DNA of 64,000 nt, from the NCBI GenBank assembly GCA_025890175.1, contig JANPYM010000003.1, positions 91,657 to 155,656 on the forward strand. The letters run 5' to 3'. The notes beneath the pieces are model-generated. The model was given only the letters and a program-made list of their open reading frames with translations, was not told the DNA's origin and ran no database searches. Within the stretch, counting starts at the first letter, position 1, and the number at the start of each line of letters is the position of its first letter. Positions 38,038-51,875 of this stretch are shown in pieces. Origin of the DNA: Ciborinia camelliae (Eukaryota > Ascomycota > Leotiomycetes > Helotiales > Sclerotiniaceae). Position numbers and translations under genes: made by a program.

Positions 38038-41000
38038 CAATCTTTTTCTTTCTTAAAACTTGTTTCGAATTACTATAAAAATTTTTTGAACTTTTTTATT
38101 CATAGATTTAAAAAATTAAATTTAATAAAATACTAATATCAATTCTTTAATATTATTGCTATAAAAATGTTTATAAAATTTCTATATTTAATATTTTTTA
38201 ATAGATTATTTTTTCCATTTAACTAAATACTTTATATTATCTTTAATATTGATAAAATCTATAATTTCTTTAATTATATAATTAGGCTTTATTAGGGTTA
38301 TTTCCTATAAAATCTAATCAAAATTAGGTAATTCCTAATTATTAATATAATAAAATTTAATAAATAAAATATAAAAAAAGTTATAAATATATTATCTTTT
38401 AGGTAATATAAATATAATAATAATAATAAAAATTATTTTTTGGATTTTAAAAAATCCTTACATTTTTTTATTTAACTTTTTAATAAACTATTTGATTTTA
38501 ATATTTTTAATATTTAATATTATTAATTATTCTTTTTTATATTTCGAGACAAATTGTCTTTTCTTATTCGCCTATTCCTTTATACAATATCTACTTTTTT
38601 TTAATTATTATTTAATATTCTTATATATTTATATTATTCAATAAATATAAAGTTTGTTTTTTAAATTATATATCTATATAATTGAAAAATTATATATAAA
38701 AAGATTATAATTATAATTTATATAGAAAAAAGATATTTTTATTATAAAAAATATTAAATTATTATAAATAAATTTAATTATAATTAAAAGATTTTTTTAA
38801 TTTGATATTTTGTAATTAACAAAGACTTAAAAATATATTTTAAAAATTTAGTTAAAACGTTTTATTTATTTATTAATTTAAAAATAAAAAAAAATATTTA
38901 TTTTTAATTTAATTTTTATAAACTTAAAAAAGTTTTTTTAAATAATTAAAATAAATTATAAATTATAATTTAACATAATATTTATTGAAATATTATATAA
39001 ATATTAATATATTCTAATAAAGATTTTAATAAAATTTTTTGTTTTTTTATTCTTAATTTTTAATAAAATAAAATATATTATTTTAATAAAAAAATTTATT
39101 ATAACCCATATTAAATTATAATTATTTAATAAAAATAAATTTATAATAAAGTTTATTATAATTATATATTATAATTTATAATATAATTTAATAAATTATA
39201 ATTTTTTGTATATATCATACTTTAAAATTTTGTTTTTTTAATATTTAAAATAATTTAAAATATATTCTTAAACAAAATTTTTTAATTTTAATTATTAAAA
39301 ATTATATATAATAAATTCTATAATCTTATTTGTTTTTATATATTTAGTAATTAAAATATTATATTTTAATTTAAAGATATTTTTATAAAGATTATTAGGG
39401 ACTTATAAATGGTTTTTGTAATATAAAAATTTATTTTATAATTCAATATTTTTTCTTAAAAAATTAATTTAGATTTAATACTCCAAATCGTTTTATATAG
39501 TTTTTTTAATTTTTTTTATAAATTTAAATAATCATTTTAATATAGATATATTACAAATTTTTATAAATATTATAAATATTATAAATCCTAATAATTTAAT
39601 AAAATATTTTAAACTTAAAACTATTATAATCAATTAATTTTTATCTTTCTTTTTCTTAAATCTATATTAAAATAGCTAAAATAATATATTTGTTTTTTTA
39701 TTAAATTTATTAAATTTATAATAAATCGTAAATCAATATATTAAAAACAATTCAGTTCATCAAATTTATCTCCTATTAAAAATTTTTATAATAATAAAGT
39801 ATAATAAATTCTAATAATCAAAATATATATTAATATAATATTCTGCTTTTTCTAAATATTAATATTATTTAATAAAACAATTAATAATAATTAAAAATTT
39901 TTTATCATAAATTTTATAATTTATCTCAATTAATTAAAACTTTCGAAAATGAAAAGTAATAAAATATAATATACCATTTAATTCTTTTTAAAAAAATACT
40001 CCTACAATTGTATAATCCGAAATATTTGACTTATAATTATTAATTTTTTAAAATCAAAATATATAAAAATAAAAACTAAAATAAAAATTTATTTAAAATA
40101 TTTAAAAATTTTATTTATATCCTCAATCCATTTTTATATTTTTTTATTTACACTATTAAAATTTATAAAAAACTTAATAATTATAAAGAATCTAAAAACA
40201 AATTGTTTATAAAAATTAATAAAACCAATAAATTATTAATATTTTTTCAAAATTCAAAAAAATTTTATTCAAAAAAATATTTAATTTTGTTAAAAAATAT
40301 TCTAATATTATCAAAATCGATTTCAAATTTTAAAAATTTAATATATTTTATTTATTATTTATATTTTTTAAAAATTATTACAAAATTGTAAACCAAAAAG
40401 CGAAATAATATTTTTCTAATTATTTTATTATATTTTTTAATAATTTTTATATAAATAAAAAAATTATTAAAATATATAAAAACATTAAAATTTAATAAAT
40501 TTTTAAAAATTTTGTTTATTATTTTTTAAAAAATAATTAAAATATTAATAAATTTTATAAATATAATATAATATTCGAAAAAACTATATTTATATTTAAA
40601 AATTGTTTTTTATTTATTTTTTTCTTTAATTTATACCAAAAAAAATTTAGATTTTAAATTAATTTTAATAAATTATTTTATTATTCCTAATTTTATTTAT
40701 AATTTATTAATAAAAAAAATAAAATAATAAATTAAAATAATAATTTTATTAAAAACTTAATAATTAATTATTAGTTTCAAAAAATTTATAAAATCTAATT
40801 TGTTTATAAATATAAAGATAATATTATATTTGAAATTTAAAAATTTAATTTGTTTTGATTTTATTATTTCGTTTAATTATAATTTAAATATTATTATTTT
40901 TTTAATAATTATAATATAAAAAAAGCTTTATAATAATATAATATTTTTTTATAAATTAATTATATAATTTTAAAATTAATAATTTAAAAGATAATTTGCA

Positions 41001-43686
41001 ATTTTCTTATTTATTATAAAAAAAAAGTCTTAAAATTTTGTAAATATAAAATTTATAAAATTTGATTTCAAAATAATATAATTAATATTAATAATATATA
41101 TATAATTTTTTTAATAATATTTTAAATTAAAATATATTTATTTAGTTTAATTAAAAAAGTTAGTAAAAAAATATTTTTTTAATTATTATTATAAAAAAAT
41201 AATATTATAATTATTATTTAATTTTAAAAATTTAAATATTATTTTAAAAAAATATTTATTATATTATAATTTTAATTTATAAATATATTATTTTTTATTA
41301 TTGAAAATTATTATTAAATTAAAAATTATTATAATTTATAATATTTTTTTAATTATTAAAAAAATATTTTATTTTAATATTTTAATTAAGAATAATATAA
41401 ATATAATATTTTTTGAGTTAAATAATATTTAAAAAGTTTTTTTATTTTAATAATTATAAAAAATTATTGAAATTATAAATTAAAGTTTTATATAAAATTC
41501 GAATTTGATTTTTTTCGAATTAAATTTTTCCTATATAATCTATCACTTAAATATAAATATAAAAAATTTATTTTTTAAAAATTTAATTTTATATAATAAT
41601 ATATAAGATTTATTTAAAAATCCTAATCGAAATTTTCGAATTTTATAAATTAATATATAATTATAAATATAATATTGATATTAATAATATCAACCTTAAA
41701 TCTTTTAATAAATTTTTAAATAAATTTTTTATCCATTTTTTTTCTTTTTATAATTAATATTTTTATTAATATTAATAAAAATTTTTTTTTATTATTATTT
41801 TTTTTTATAAAATATTTTAAAATATAATAATTATTATATTTATATTTTTAACAAAATATTTTATTCTTTTTTTATTAATTAATATTAAATTAATTAATTT
41901 TTTAAAATATTTTTTTAAAAAAAAATTATTTTTTATTTTTTGTAATAATTTTATCCTATTTATTCTTTTTTAAAAATTAATTTTAATTTCAATTTTAATT
42001 AAAACAAATATTAATATAACCTTAATTTTATTAATTTAATTTCGAATATTTTATTATCAAAATAAATTTGTTTTTTTTTAATAATAATAACTCTAAATTT
42101 ATAAATATATTTTTATAAATTTGTTTTACCTTTTAAATTATAAAAATAAAATCTTTATTTATAATAAATATTTTTTTTAAATAAAAATAAATTAATTATA
42201 AAATATTAAAAAAAATAATATAAATAATATAATATTAAAATATAATTTTTAATTATTATATAATTTTATTAAAATTTAAAAGTTTTGTTAAATATTAAAC
42301 AATATCTCCTTTATATCAAAATTTTTTTATTTTATTAATATTATAATAAATCTTTATATTATTTTTAAAATAATTTTTAAAAATTAAAATATATTTATTT
42401 TATTAATTTATAAAATCTATATATTTAATTTAATTAATTTTTTATTAATATTAAAATTAAATTTTATTTATAAATAAAAAATTAATTCAATTAATTTTAT
42501 AATAATTATATAAAAAACTTTTTTTATAAATTTTTAAATATAATTTAATTTTTATTTATTATAATTTAAATTTAAATAAATTCTTTTTATTATAAATAAA
42601 TAATTTATTTAAATAAATAAAATTAATAATTAAAACAATTAAATTTAATTGAATAAATTATTCTAAAATTTTAAAAAAGCGATTTTTATTATTTTTAAAT
42701 TAATAAAAAAAAATTTTATTAGAAAAATTGAAAAAAAAATTTTAAAATAATTTTTAAAATAATTTTTGAAATATATTATTATTATTATTATTATTATTAT
42801 TAAAATCGAATTTTAATTAATTAATATAATATAACAAAATTCTTTTTTTTACTTTATTATTATATCTATTATTATTATCTATAATAAATCCAGTTTGAAT
42901 AATATTAAATTATATTTAGACTATTTCGATAATTTAATGGGTTTGATTATAAAAAAAAATATTATTAAACAAAAATTAATAAATATAAAATTTAAAATTA
43001 AAATAAATAAAAAGATTTTAATAATTATATTTAATATTTTCAATATTAAGAAATTTTAAATTTTAAAATACCTTAATATTTATTTTTAGTTTTTTAAATA
43101 ATTAAATAATTGTTTTTTTATTAAAAAAACAAAAAATAAATTTAATATTTATTAAATAATTTATTAATTATTCTTTTTATAATTTAATTAAAATATTTTA
43201 AATATAAATTTTAAAATTATTAATTTAATATTATATTTTTTTATTAATATAAATAAAATCCAAATATTTTTATATAAAAAAAATTTTGATTTAGGTTTTT
43301 TTATTTTTGATTTAATTAATAATATTTTATTAAAACTTTTTTTGTTTTTCAAGTTTTTTAATTAAATTTATTAAAATTTGATAATAATAATTTATTATTT
43401 TTTAAAATTTAAGGATAATAATTTAACAAATTTGATTTTTTTTTACAAATTATATAATAATACTTTATATTTTTTTAAAAAAAATATAAATAAAATTTTT
43501 AATATATTATTAAAATTAATATATTTAATTTTTAATAATTTCCATATTAATATAATATATAAATATTATGATTTTATAATTATATTTAATTATATCATAT
43601 TATATTCTAAATTTAACAAAATTATTTTATTATACAATTCCTATATTAATTATAAATATATTAATCATAATAAAAATATTTTATAT

Positions 43687-43696
43687 NNNNNNNNNN
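43687..43696. other. Assembly gap (10 N) between identical 48-bp sequences
   Basis: The 48 bp before the gap (43639-43686) are identical to the 48 bp after it (43697-43744). Two contig ends that overlap were probably joined with a placeholder gap instead of being merged. An open frame at 43378-43707 runs across it and is not a gene. Confidence 0.85.
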
Positions 43697-44465
43697 TCCT
43701 ATATTAATTATAAATATATTAATCATAATAAAAATATTTTATATATATTTATATATATAAATTATTTAATTTAAAAGATTATTAATAATAATATTAATAA
43801 TAAATATATTTAATATATTATTTATAATAATTTCAAAAAATAAAAAATTAAAAAAAATCAATTATTATTTATTATTTATAATTATAAAATTTGAATTGAT
43901 AATATATAATTTTATTATTTAAAATAATTTAAAAACAAAAATATTTACTTTAATAAATTGTTTTTTATTATTATTATTTTTTTTTATTATTTTTTTTTTT
44001 TTTATTATTTTTAATATTTTTAAAAAAATTATTATTAAATTTTATTTTTGGAATTTAATATTATTTAATAATCTTTAATTTTTAAAATTAAATAATTTAA
44101 ATAGTTTAAAATTATTATAATTATTATTAAATAATATCTTTTTTAAATTAAAAAAAATATTATAAATAATTAAATAGTTTAATTTAAAAAAAAATTATTT
44201 TTGATAATATTTTAAATTATTTAATTTTTTTTTAAAAAATAAAAATTTTTATAATAAATAATTTTTTAATAAATATTTTTGATTATTATAAAAAAATAAA
44301 TTAATTTAATATAAAATAATAATAAATAAAATTTATAAAAATTTATACTTTTTAAATTATAATTATATATAATAATATATTTATATTATATAATATTATA
44401 ATATTATAATTTAATATATATAATTAATATATTGAAAAACTTTTTAAAAAAATAAAAAATTATAA

Positions 44466-44741
44466 TATAATAAAAATATAATAATTTAAAAAAATATTTA
44501 ATTTAATTAATAATTTTTTAAAATTTTTAAAAATTTTAAATTTTTAATCTATTTTTTTAAAAAAAAAAATATTTAAGCTTATATACAAATTTATATAATT
44601 TAATAAATAAAATGTTTTTGTTTATAATATACCGATTAAAATGATGTCTTACATGGCAATCCCATTCTTCGTATCCATTATATTCCTGTGCCACATCTTC
44701 ATGCCGTATTTCCCGTGGTCATGTGATGCACCCACGTGACA
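44466..44741. repeat. Right LTR (276 bp) of the 37.8-44.7 kb retrotransposon
   Basis: The first ~170 bp are A/T only, while the last ~100 bp retain normal composition (GTCTTACATGGCAATCCC, GGTCATGTGATGCACC, CACGTGACA). Its A/T positions in the first part correspond to G/C in the left LTR, and vice versa in the last part. Confidence 0.88.
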
Positions 44742-46671
44742 GTTTATTGAATGGATTGAATGGATTGAATGGAAATTCTAGCTTTGAAATTCATACATAC
44801 ATACATACATACATCAATATATACCTACATCCCATTATTTTCACGGAAAGTATACTGAGAAAAAACAATTTGCATTTGAAGGAATATGATTATATACCTA
44901 GTTATCGGAGGTTCTTTTCTTCCCTCCCACCAAGCATAGCACAGCACATCACTCCTCTACAACCACCACACACCAAGTCCAAGACCCTAAATAAACCGAA
45001 AGATAAATTCCACATTCCATTCCATTCAATTTCTTTCCATTCATTCATTCCTATTTACCACAAAAAGAAAGTAGTTCTTCCGCGGGAAAATATATCATCT
45101 AACGATATGATATGATATGATATGATATGGACGAGTATAACAAACAGTATTGATTGTGCGTTCATTGAATAGGATTGGAAGTTCAGGATGAGGGAGAGAG
45201 TTTTTAGGAGTTCCGCTTGCGGAGAAAGAAAGATGGTTGGTTTTGGGGATTCATTTGGATTTGCGTCTGGGGATAAGGAGGAGAGAATTCTTTTGAGGCA
45301 GAGTGTCTTTGAGGCGAGAGTGAAGAAGGAGGAGGAGGAGGAGGAGGTTATTGTTTGTTTTGTTTTATTCGGCGGCGTTGGGCGAGCTGCGGGTTTTGAT
45401 GTTAAGGTGTGTATGTGTATATGTGTTTTATTATGAGTTATGGGTTATGGGTTATGTAACTTACTTTATGTGTGTTAATCTTTATATTCCAAGGTTATCA
45501 TAACATGAGAAATCTTGAATGTTGATACCTATTGATACTGATATTGGTGATATACAACTAGTGGAATTGGACCTTGTCAATATCTCCAAGAACATGATAT
45601 TAAAGTAGGCCCGTACCTAATAAAAGATCTACCAGGTGTTGGATCAAATTTGGTACATCCCATCTCATCCCACTTCACCCCATCCCAAATTCAAAATTCA
45701 AAATAATAAGAATTCCACGACAAAACCAATCACCAAGATACCTACATACACACAGATGAATCCCCCAGTATCCCTATAACATGCGAAGTACCACGCAAGA
45801 ATCCACCACTTAAGTCTCCCTCTCCATCTCCCCATTCAAAGTTCCCTCGAAATCCCCAAATACATCCTCTTCGGAACCAGTATCATGAGCTTCCCAGTCC
45901 AGAGCGTAAGTAAGTTTTGTACGCATCAAATATCTCAACGCAGATACTACAGATCTCTTGATTCAAAAACTGTCCAAAAAATACATCCTTATCACTTTAT
46001 CAACACCCCATCATCCACCAGCTAAATCCCTACCCAAGTCCACAAACCCATATGATTTCATCTCCAGTATTAAAATCATGTCCATGCCCATGAGCGCCAT
46101 TTCCGATCTCTCAGAACATCCATCCATCCACTTTGTTTCCCCAAGATGGTTATATTTTTTTTTTTTTAAAGTTATTCCATTAGCTACAATCTATATGTAC
46201 CTATAATATAACCCTTCATCTCTATCTCGGGATAGATAATATACAACTTACCTTACCTCATCCATCAAATCCATCCACACTCCCATCCCTCAGTATATCA
46301 TCCTCCTTCTCCTCCAAGTATTATATATATATATGATAGCACGAAAAATTTCCCTCGCCGCGCCCACATGAAAGAATACCCCCGGAAAAAATTCATTTCC
46401 TCTTCTTCAAACGTTATTTTCCTATCTAGAGTCTAGGGAAAAATAAGTGCGTGGGGTTTATGGATGAATGGGATGGGTGGGGGATGGGTTGGATAGATTT
46501 ATTAGGAAGAGGGGAGAGGGTCAGGTATACTTGTTTGTTATTGTTCTAGGACATGTCGAATAGGAGATGAAAGGGATGAAATGGCATCGGGGTTGTGGAT
46601 CAGGGATTGTGTGTGGATGTATAAAGTGAGGGGGTGAGGATTGATGTGAGTCTTTTTTGGGGATTGTTGGG

Positions 46672-46815
46672 TGTTGGAATCACCATGGGTGGTGAAGACG
46701 GATATACTATAGTATATAGTGTATTCGGCTCGAATTCTAAAAACTATGCTACAGATGGACTATATAAACCCGCTAGCGCATTGTTTAGCGCCGTAGGCAC
46801 TTGATTTATCCAACA
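46672..46815 (+). mobile_element. Solo LTR, 144 bp, with 5-bp target duplication TTGGG
   Basis: It starts TGTTGGAATCACC and ends GATTTATCCAACA, and is flanked by TTGGG at 46667-46671 and 46816-46820. It aligns along its whole length with 1665-1870 (shared ACTATAGTAT, AAAACTATGCTACAGAT, CCCGCTAGCGCAT, TAGCGCCGTAG, GGCAC) but lacks that copy's GC-rich insert. A TATATAAA box lies at about 46763. It is the compact form of the family. Confidence 0.87.
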
Positions 46816-49800
46816 TTGGGTAATATATGATGGCTTCTATGGTTATGGTTGTGGAGAGATGTGCGGATTTTGTTAGGGATTGGGATGGGGAGAATTAGGG
46901 GGAGATCTAATAAGTGAGGGGTGGAGATTTCATATATATCATGCGATCTTGAGTTTATTTGGACAGATTCGAAGGAAATGTATTTTTTATAATGATAAGA
47001 GGCAAAGTTTTCTACTGTAATATGAGATCATGTCCAATATCAAACCACGAATATACATCTCCTCCTCTCATTAATATCATTTCCATCAATCTTTCTATGA
47101 GGGCTATAAGGTTCGATCTTGGTGGTAGCTTTATGTTATTATACTTCTCATCTCAGACTCATCAACAATCATCGCTGACCTCATGGTTTACTAAAATCGA
47201 ATCATTCCATTCCTTTTTAAGAATCCCTCGAGTAAAAGTAGGTATGTATGTATAGGTGGTATGTATACTCAAATTCACATTACCATCCTATCCAATCCAA
47301 TCTAATCTTCGCAACGTATATACTATCCAATTCATTTATTCATTCATCCCATCTATCCATCCATCCCATCCCATCCCATAACCCCATCCTCCAAACAACA
47401 ACGAACAAAGGACGCCCACAAAAGAAAATTGCACCCCACGGTTGTTCAACTCAAAGCCTCGATAGCTGCAGCATCTTCAAAGTCTCAAAACTAGCTACGA
47501 TGCTTTGTGAGATGCATATCGTGAACTGCTGGATCTCGGATATCTCTTTACTGATATTTTACCATGCAAGCTCAAAGAAGAAAGATGGAGAAAGAAAGAA
47601 GTATGCATCTAGACCACACGTCTCGCTCATCTCCCATTAATCCAGATATCCCAGGAATCCAATCTTTCTAGTACGGTATCTACCATCTACCGCCTACCCA
47701 AAAGATGATCATGATTCATGTGAATTTCAGGTTCAGATATTCTGCAACATCATCTCTACCACTCACTAGGTACTCACCACTCACTATCATTTGAAATGCA
47801 ATGATATACGACGATAGATTAGCTTGAATTGGATTGCTTTATACTTCATACTTAATACCGATGTGATAGCGTTATAACTGTTAAGTTCTAGCCCTTTTAT
47901 TTTTCTATCCATGTCCCTATTCCGACTCCCGAGCTTCTTAGATGCATATAGTTTATAGTTTATAGTTTATATACCTACATACCGGAAAAGATAAATAAAG
48001 TAAAGTAAAGTAAAATAAAATAAGGTTACATCAACATCAACATCGACATCAAGCTAACCTAACTACACCGAGTTTACACTGCCTACCATACCTTGCACCC
48101 TACCTAATTCCCTCCTGTCCTATCACCACATTCACACACACAATACACACATCCATCCATTCATGCATGTACATGCACACAACAATGTATCCAATCCCTC
48201 TCAAATCTCAAGTTCAATGTCATAACGTATACCACCCCCCTTCCAAGTTCCCTCTCTCTATATACATGTACATCGGAATGAGAATCAAAAAATCGGAGAA
48301 TAAATCAACCCAACCAACCTTCTTATCTACTTCACCATCCCACCACTTATCCCGGTACGTACGTACATACATACCACGTTTCTCACGGATATCTCTTCCA
48401 AGGTGCCTACCGTGCCTATCTACCGGGCCTATACATATATATAAATCTGCCACTCTCACACTTTATTATTGATACTATGAAATATAAATAGAAATAGAAA
48501 TACAATCGCAAGGACAATGTCTAGATGAAGATAGGTGAAGATAGAAAGAGTAAGCCAAACCGCAAAAGAAAAGAGAGAAGAAAAAAGTTACCATACCTCT
48601 CACCTCCATCCAAATCCCCATGCCCACTAAGCCACCACTACATTCCCCTCCCCTCACCTCCCCTCCCCAACCCAGCTGAAGATCACGCACTCATGAATCA
48701 CACAAACCAACCATACAAGATCCAATCCAAACCAATCCAAAACTCGGGTCCACGGGTCCACGGGTCCCGGGTCCTCAGATCCGGGTCCGCCAAGGTAATC
48801 TTACCGTAACCTAACCCAAACAACCCGCATGAAATAATTTTCCGAGCCGAGCCGAGCCGAGCTCGCAACCCACCCACCAACCAATCAAGCACAAAAATTC
48901 CCATTCCAATTCCAATTCCTCGGAAAAGAAAGAAAGAAAGAAAGAAATTTATATAAAAAGGGTGTACTCAGATCTTTCCTTCTTTTGAAGAGATTTGCGC
49001 CCAATCTCATGTTCGTGGGGGAGAATTTGTGTGTAGGTACCTAGGTACCTGTGTGTAAGCATGGGGGAGAGGATGGGGCCGATGTCGATGTCGATGATAG
49101 ATGTCGATGGTAGGTAGGTACCTAGGTAGATAAGTAGGTATGGATCGATCGATCGATCGATCGAAACACAAACAAATACAAAAGAAAAAGGAAATAGTCT
49201 GTGTGGTAGCCTGGTAGGAGAATTAATTTCTCCTTTGGGGGGTTGCTAGCCGACCGGCTACTCGATCAAGTACGTTGGGATTTGTTGATATGAAATATGA
49301 GATATGACATATGAAGATGAAGAAGAAGATCAATAAGAAGAAGATGCTGGGGAATTGGGTAACTAAAACCGCATACACATGTATATACGTTAGGTACATA
49401 CACACATATCCAAACATTCCATCAAAACCCCTCCCTTCATCCCCCATCCCCATCCCATCAATCAAGGACGTAGGACATCTCAGACTCTAGATATCTCAGC
49501 CGCACGCCGTCGCCTCGCACTCTCTCTCCGCCTCCCCTCGCTCCCTCCCCTGCCCACCTCATTTATCTCTAAGAGTAGAGTAGAGTAGAATAATCTAATC
49601 TAATCTAATCTAATCTGATTTGATTTGATTTGATCTAATCACGATTCAATCATTTGAACAACGCGACACGATATGCCAAGATGCAATGCGATGCGATGCG
49701 ATGTGATAAATCACGCCTCTTCCAATGCTCCCATCCATCCATTGTAGATCCACATATATCTTTCCTCTCCCTACCTATATTTCTCTCGGTCCTTTCGCTT

Positions 49801-50889
49801 CCCTTCCATTCTTAGCCTCACCACCTCACCTCAACCTATCTACTCTCCCAACCAACCTGTAGTCAGGTCAGCACTACTAAATGCGGGGGAACGACCCCCA
49901 CTCACTCACCTCACCTCACCTCACTACCCACCAAAATACCTTACATCCAAGCCAAGCCAAATTAAGTTAAGGGATTGATAGCATACCATACCATCCCAAA
50001 CCAAACCGTCAAATTTCAACTATTTAAATACCCTTAACCATCATAATCCACCTTACCAACTTACCTTACCCACCCTTCAACCTTGCAACCTCGCAACCCC
50101 TCAACCACTTATCCATCCACCCAAACCAAACCAAACCAAACCAAACCAAACCAAACCAAACCCCAATCCCCAATCCCCAATCCCCATTCCTCAATCCCTC
50201 ACCCCTCCTCCCAAAAAACAAAAAAAACAAAAAACAAAAACCCCATGTATGTATATCACAACATTGGACCAAACCTACCAAGCCCACCAAACAAAACCTA
50301 CCAAACCTACCAAACCAACCAAGCCGGACCCGAGTGAACCCCTCCCCTCCCCTCCCCTCTCCTCGTGAGACATAAGTACCTAGATATGTACATACATAGT
50401 GGGGTTTGATACCAACTACTTACTACACTCCAGCTTGATACCAACCACTACATTACATTCAAGAGCGACTAGACCAGACCAGACAAGACTAGACTAGACT
50501 GACTAGACTAGACCAGGCTAGACAGCAGCGACGGGACCACTTAGTAAAACGGGTACATGTACTACACTATAATCTCCATGTATCATGCATTATGCATGAT
50601 GGCATCCAGCTTATCTATCATCGGCCATGCCATGCAAACCTTTTTTTACCTTTTTTGAAGGACCTTTTTTAAGGACCTTTTTTGAAGGATTTTAGTACTC
50701 TGCCTTGAGAGACGGGAGGTTATCTATCTACCTAGTTACCTATCAATCTACCTAGGTAGTTATCTACCTACCTACCCATCCCCCCATCCAACCATCCAAC
50801 CATCCAGCCTCCCTCCCCCCTCTCCCTTCTCTCCTCCCTCTCCTCCCCCAAAGAAAAAAAGTCAAAAAAGCTATCTCACAATCGGCAAC

Positions 50890-51080
50890 ACATCTCACAT
50901 CTCACATCTCCATCTCACATCTCCATCTCACATCTCCATCTCACATCTCCATCTCACATCTTCATCTCACATCTCCATCTTACATTTCCATCTCATATCT
51001 CCATCTCACATCTCCATCTCCATCTCCATCCCCATCCCCATCCCCATCCCCATCCCCATCCCCATCTCCATCTCCATCTT
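50890..51080. repeat. (CATCTC)n / (CCCCAT)n hexamer tract
   Basis: Imperfect CATCTCA/CATCTC repeats grade into six regular CCCCAT units (51030-51063). On the minus strand these are six runs of four G separated by two bases. Confidence 0.85.
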
Positions 51081-51875
51081 CCTCAATTTCCATAAAATAA
51101 CTCCAAGTAACTCGAGTCCCTCCCTACCCAGTCCCTACCTACCCAATACCTACCTACCCAATAAATAATCCAGATATATATATAGAAAAATCTCCTCAGA
51201 TCTCTCAGATCTCTCAGATCCCTCAGATCCCTAAAATCTCCCTGAAATCTCTAAAATCTCCTTAAAATCGCGACGCCATACAAGCAAGCAAGCAATCAAT
51301 CCACGAATAAAGAACGAAGAAAGAACAAAAAATCAAGTGTAGTTTAGTTACCTACCTACCTAGATACCCATCTAGATACCTACCTAGGTACCTACCTACC
51401 TACCTAGTGAGGAATGCAAGTCTTCTAATGATAGTGATAGTGATAGTGATAGTGATAGAGATAGTGATAGAGATAACCAGCAAGCAAACCAAATTCATTT
51501 TGCCCCTCCCTTTCCTCCTCCTTCTCCCTCTCCCCTCCCCCTCCCCCTCCTCCTCCTCCTCCTCCTCCTCCCTCCCGGTAACAAATAGCGAATACAAGAT
51601 ACAAGATGCACGATGCGAAATTTCCTCAATGAAATGCAATGCCTAGCCCCGGGAGCTGAGGATAGGATAGGATAGGTAGGTAGGTAGATAGGTAGGTATA
51701 TTTTCAAAATATGTGATATATATATATGTATGTATGTGCAATAAATATAATATGTGATACAATACAATACAATCCAATCCAATCCAATACAATCCCCAGG
51801 AACGAATCCAAAACCCAAACAGAGCATTTTCACTCAAAACCACCCCAAAACCACCCCACCACCCAACCACCCAAC

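Larger units (their letters stand above)
37762..44741. mobile_element. Complete LTR retrotransposon, RIP-destroyed, TSD GTTTA
   Basis: An element of 6,980 bp as assembled (about 6,922 bp if the duplicated 48 bp and 10 Ns at 43687 are removed). Two 276-bp LTRs (37762-38037 and 44466-44741) align without gaps, with C/T and G/A differences. GTTTA flanks both sides (37757-37761 and 44742-44746). The left LTR starts TATGACAAGG, where TA is the expected RIP product of TG; the right LTR ends CACGTGACA. The interior is A/T-saturated with no usable frame. A purine-rich tract on the minus strand just inside the left LTR (complement of about 38042-38056) would suit a polypurine tract of a leftward-oriented element, but this is weak evidence. 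Confidence 0.88.
44747..51875. other. Long gene-free spacer of simple repeats
   Basis: About 7 kb with no convincing CDS. Open frames up to about 150 codons read through low-complexity tracts, often open on both strands. It holds (GATAT)n near 45110, (GATC)n near 49145, (CCAAA)n and (CCCCAAT)n at about 50115-50185, (CATCTC)n and (CCCCAT)n at 50890-51080, (AGTGAT)n near 51428-51470, (CTCCTC)n near 51535-51570, and one solo LTR. It could be a large regulatory or untranslated region, but no signal proves that. Confidence 0.55.

Noticed and set aside
43378..43707. 109-codon frame across the N gap
   Set aside because: A/T-only Ile/Lys/Asn/Tyr/Phe string inside the RIP-mutated retrotransposon, interrupted by Ns and a false duplication.
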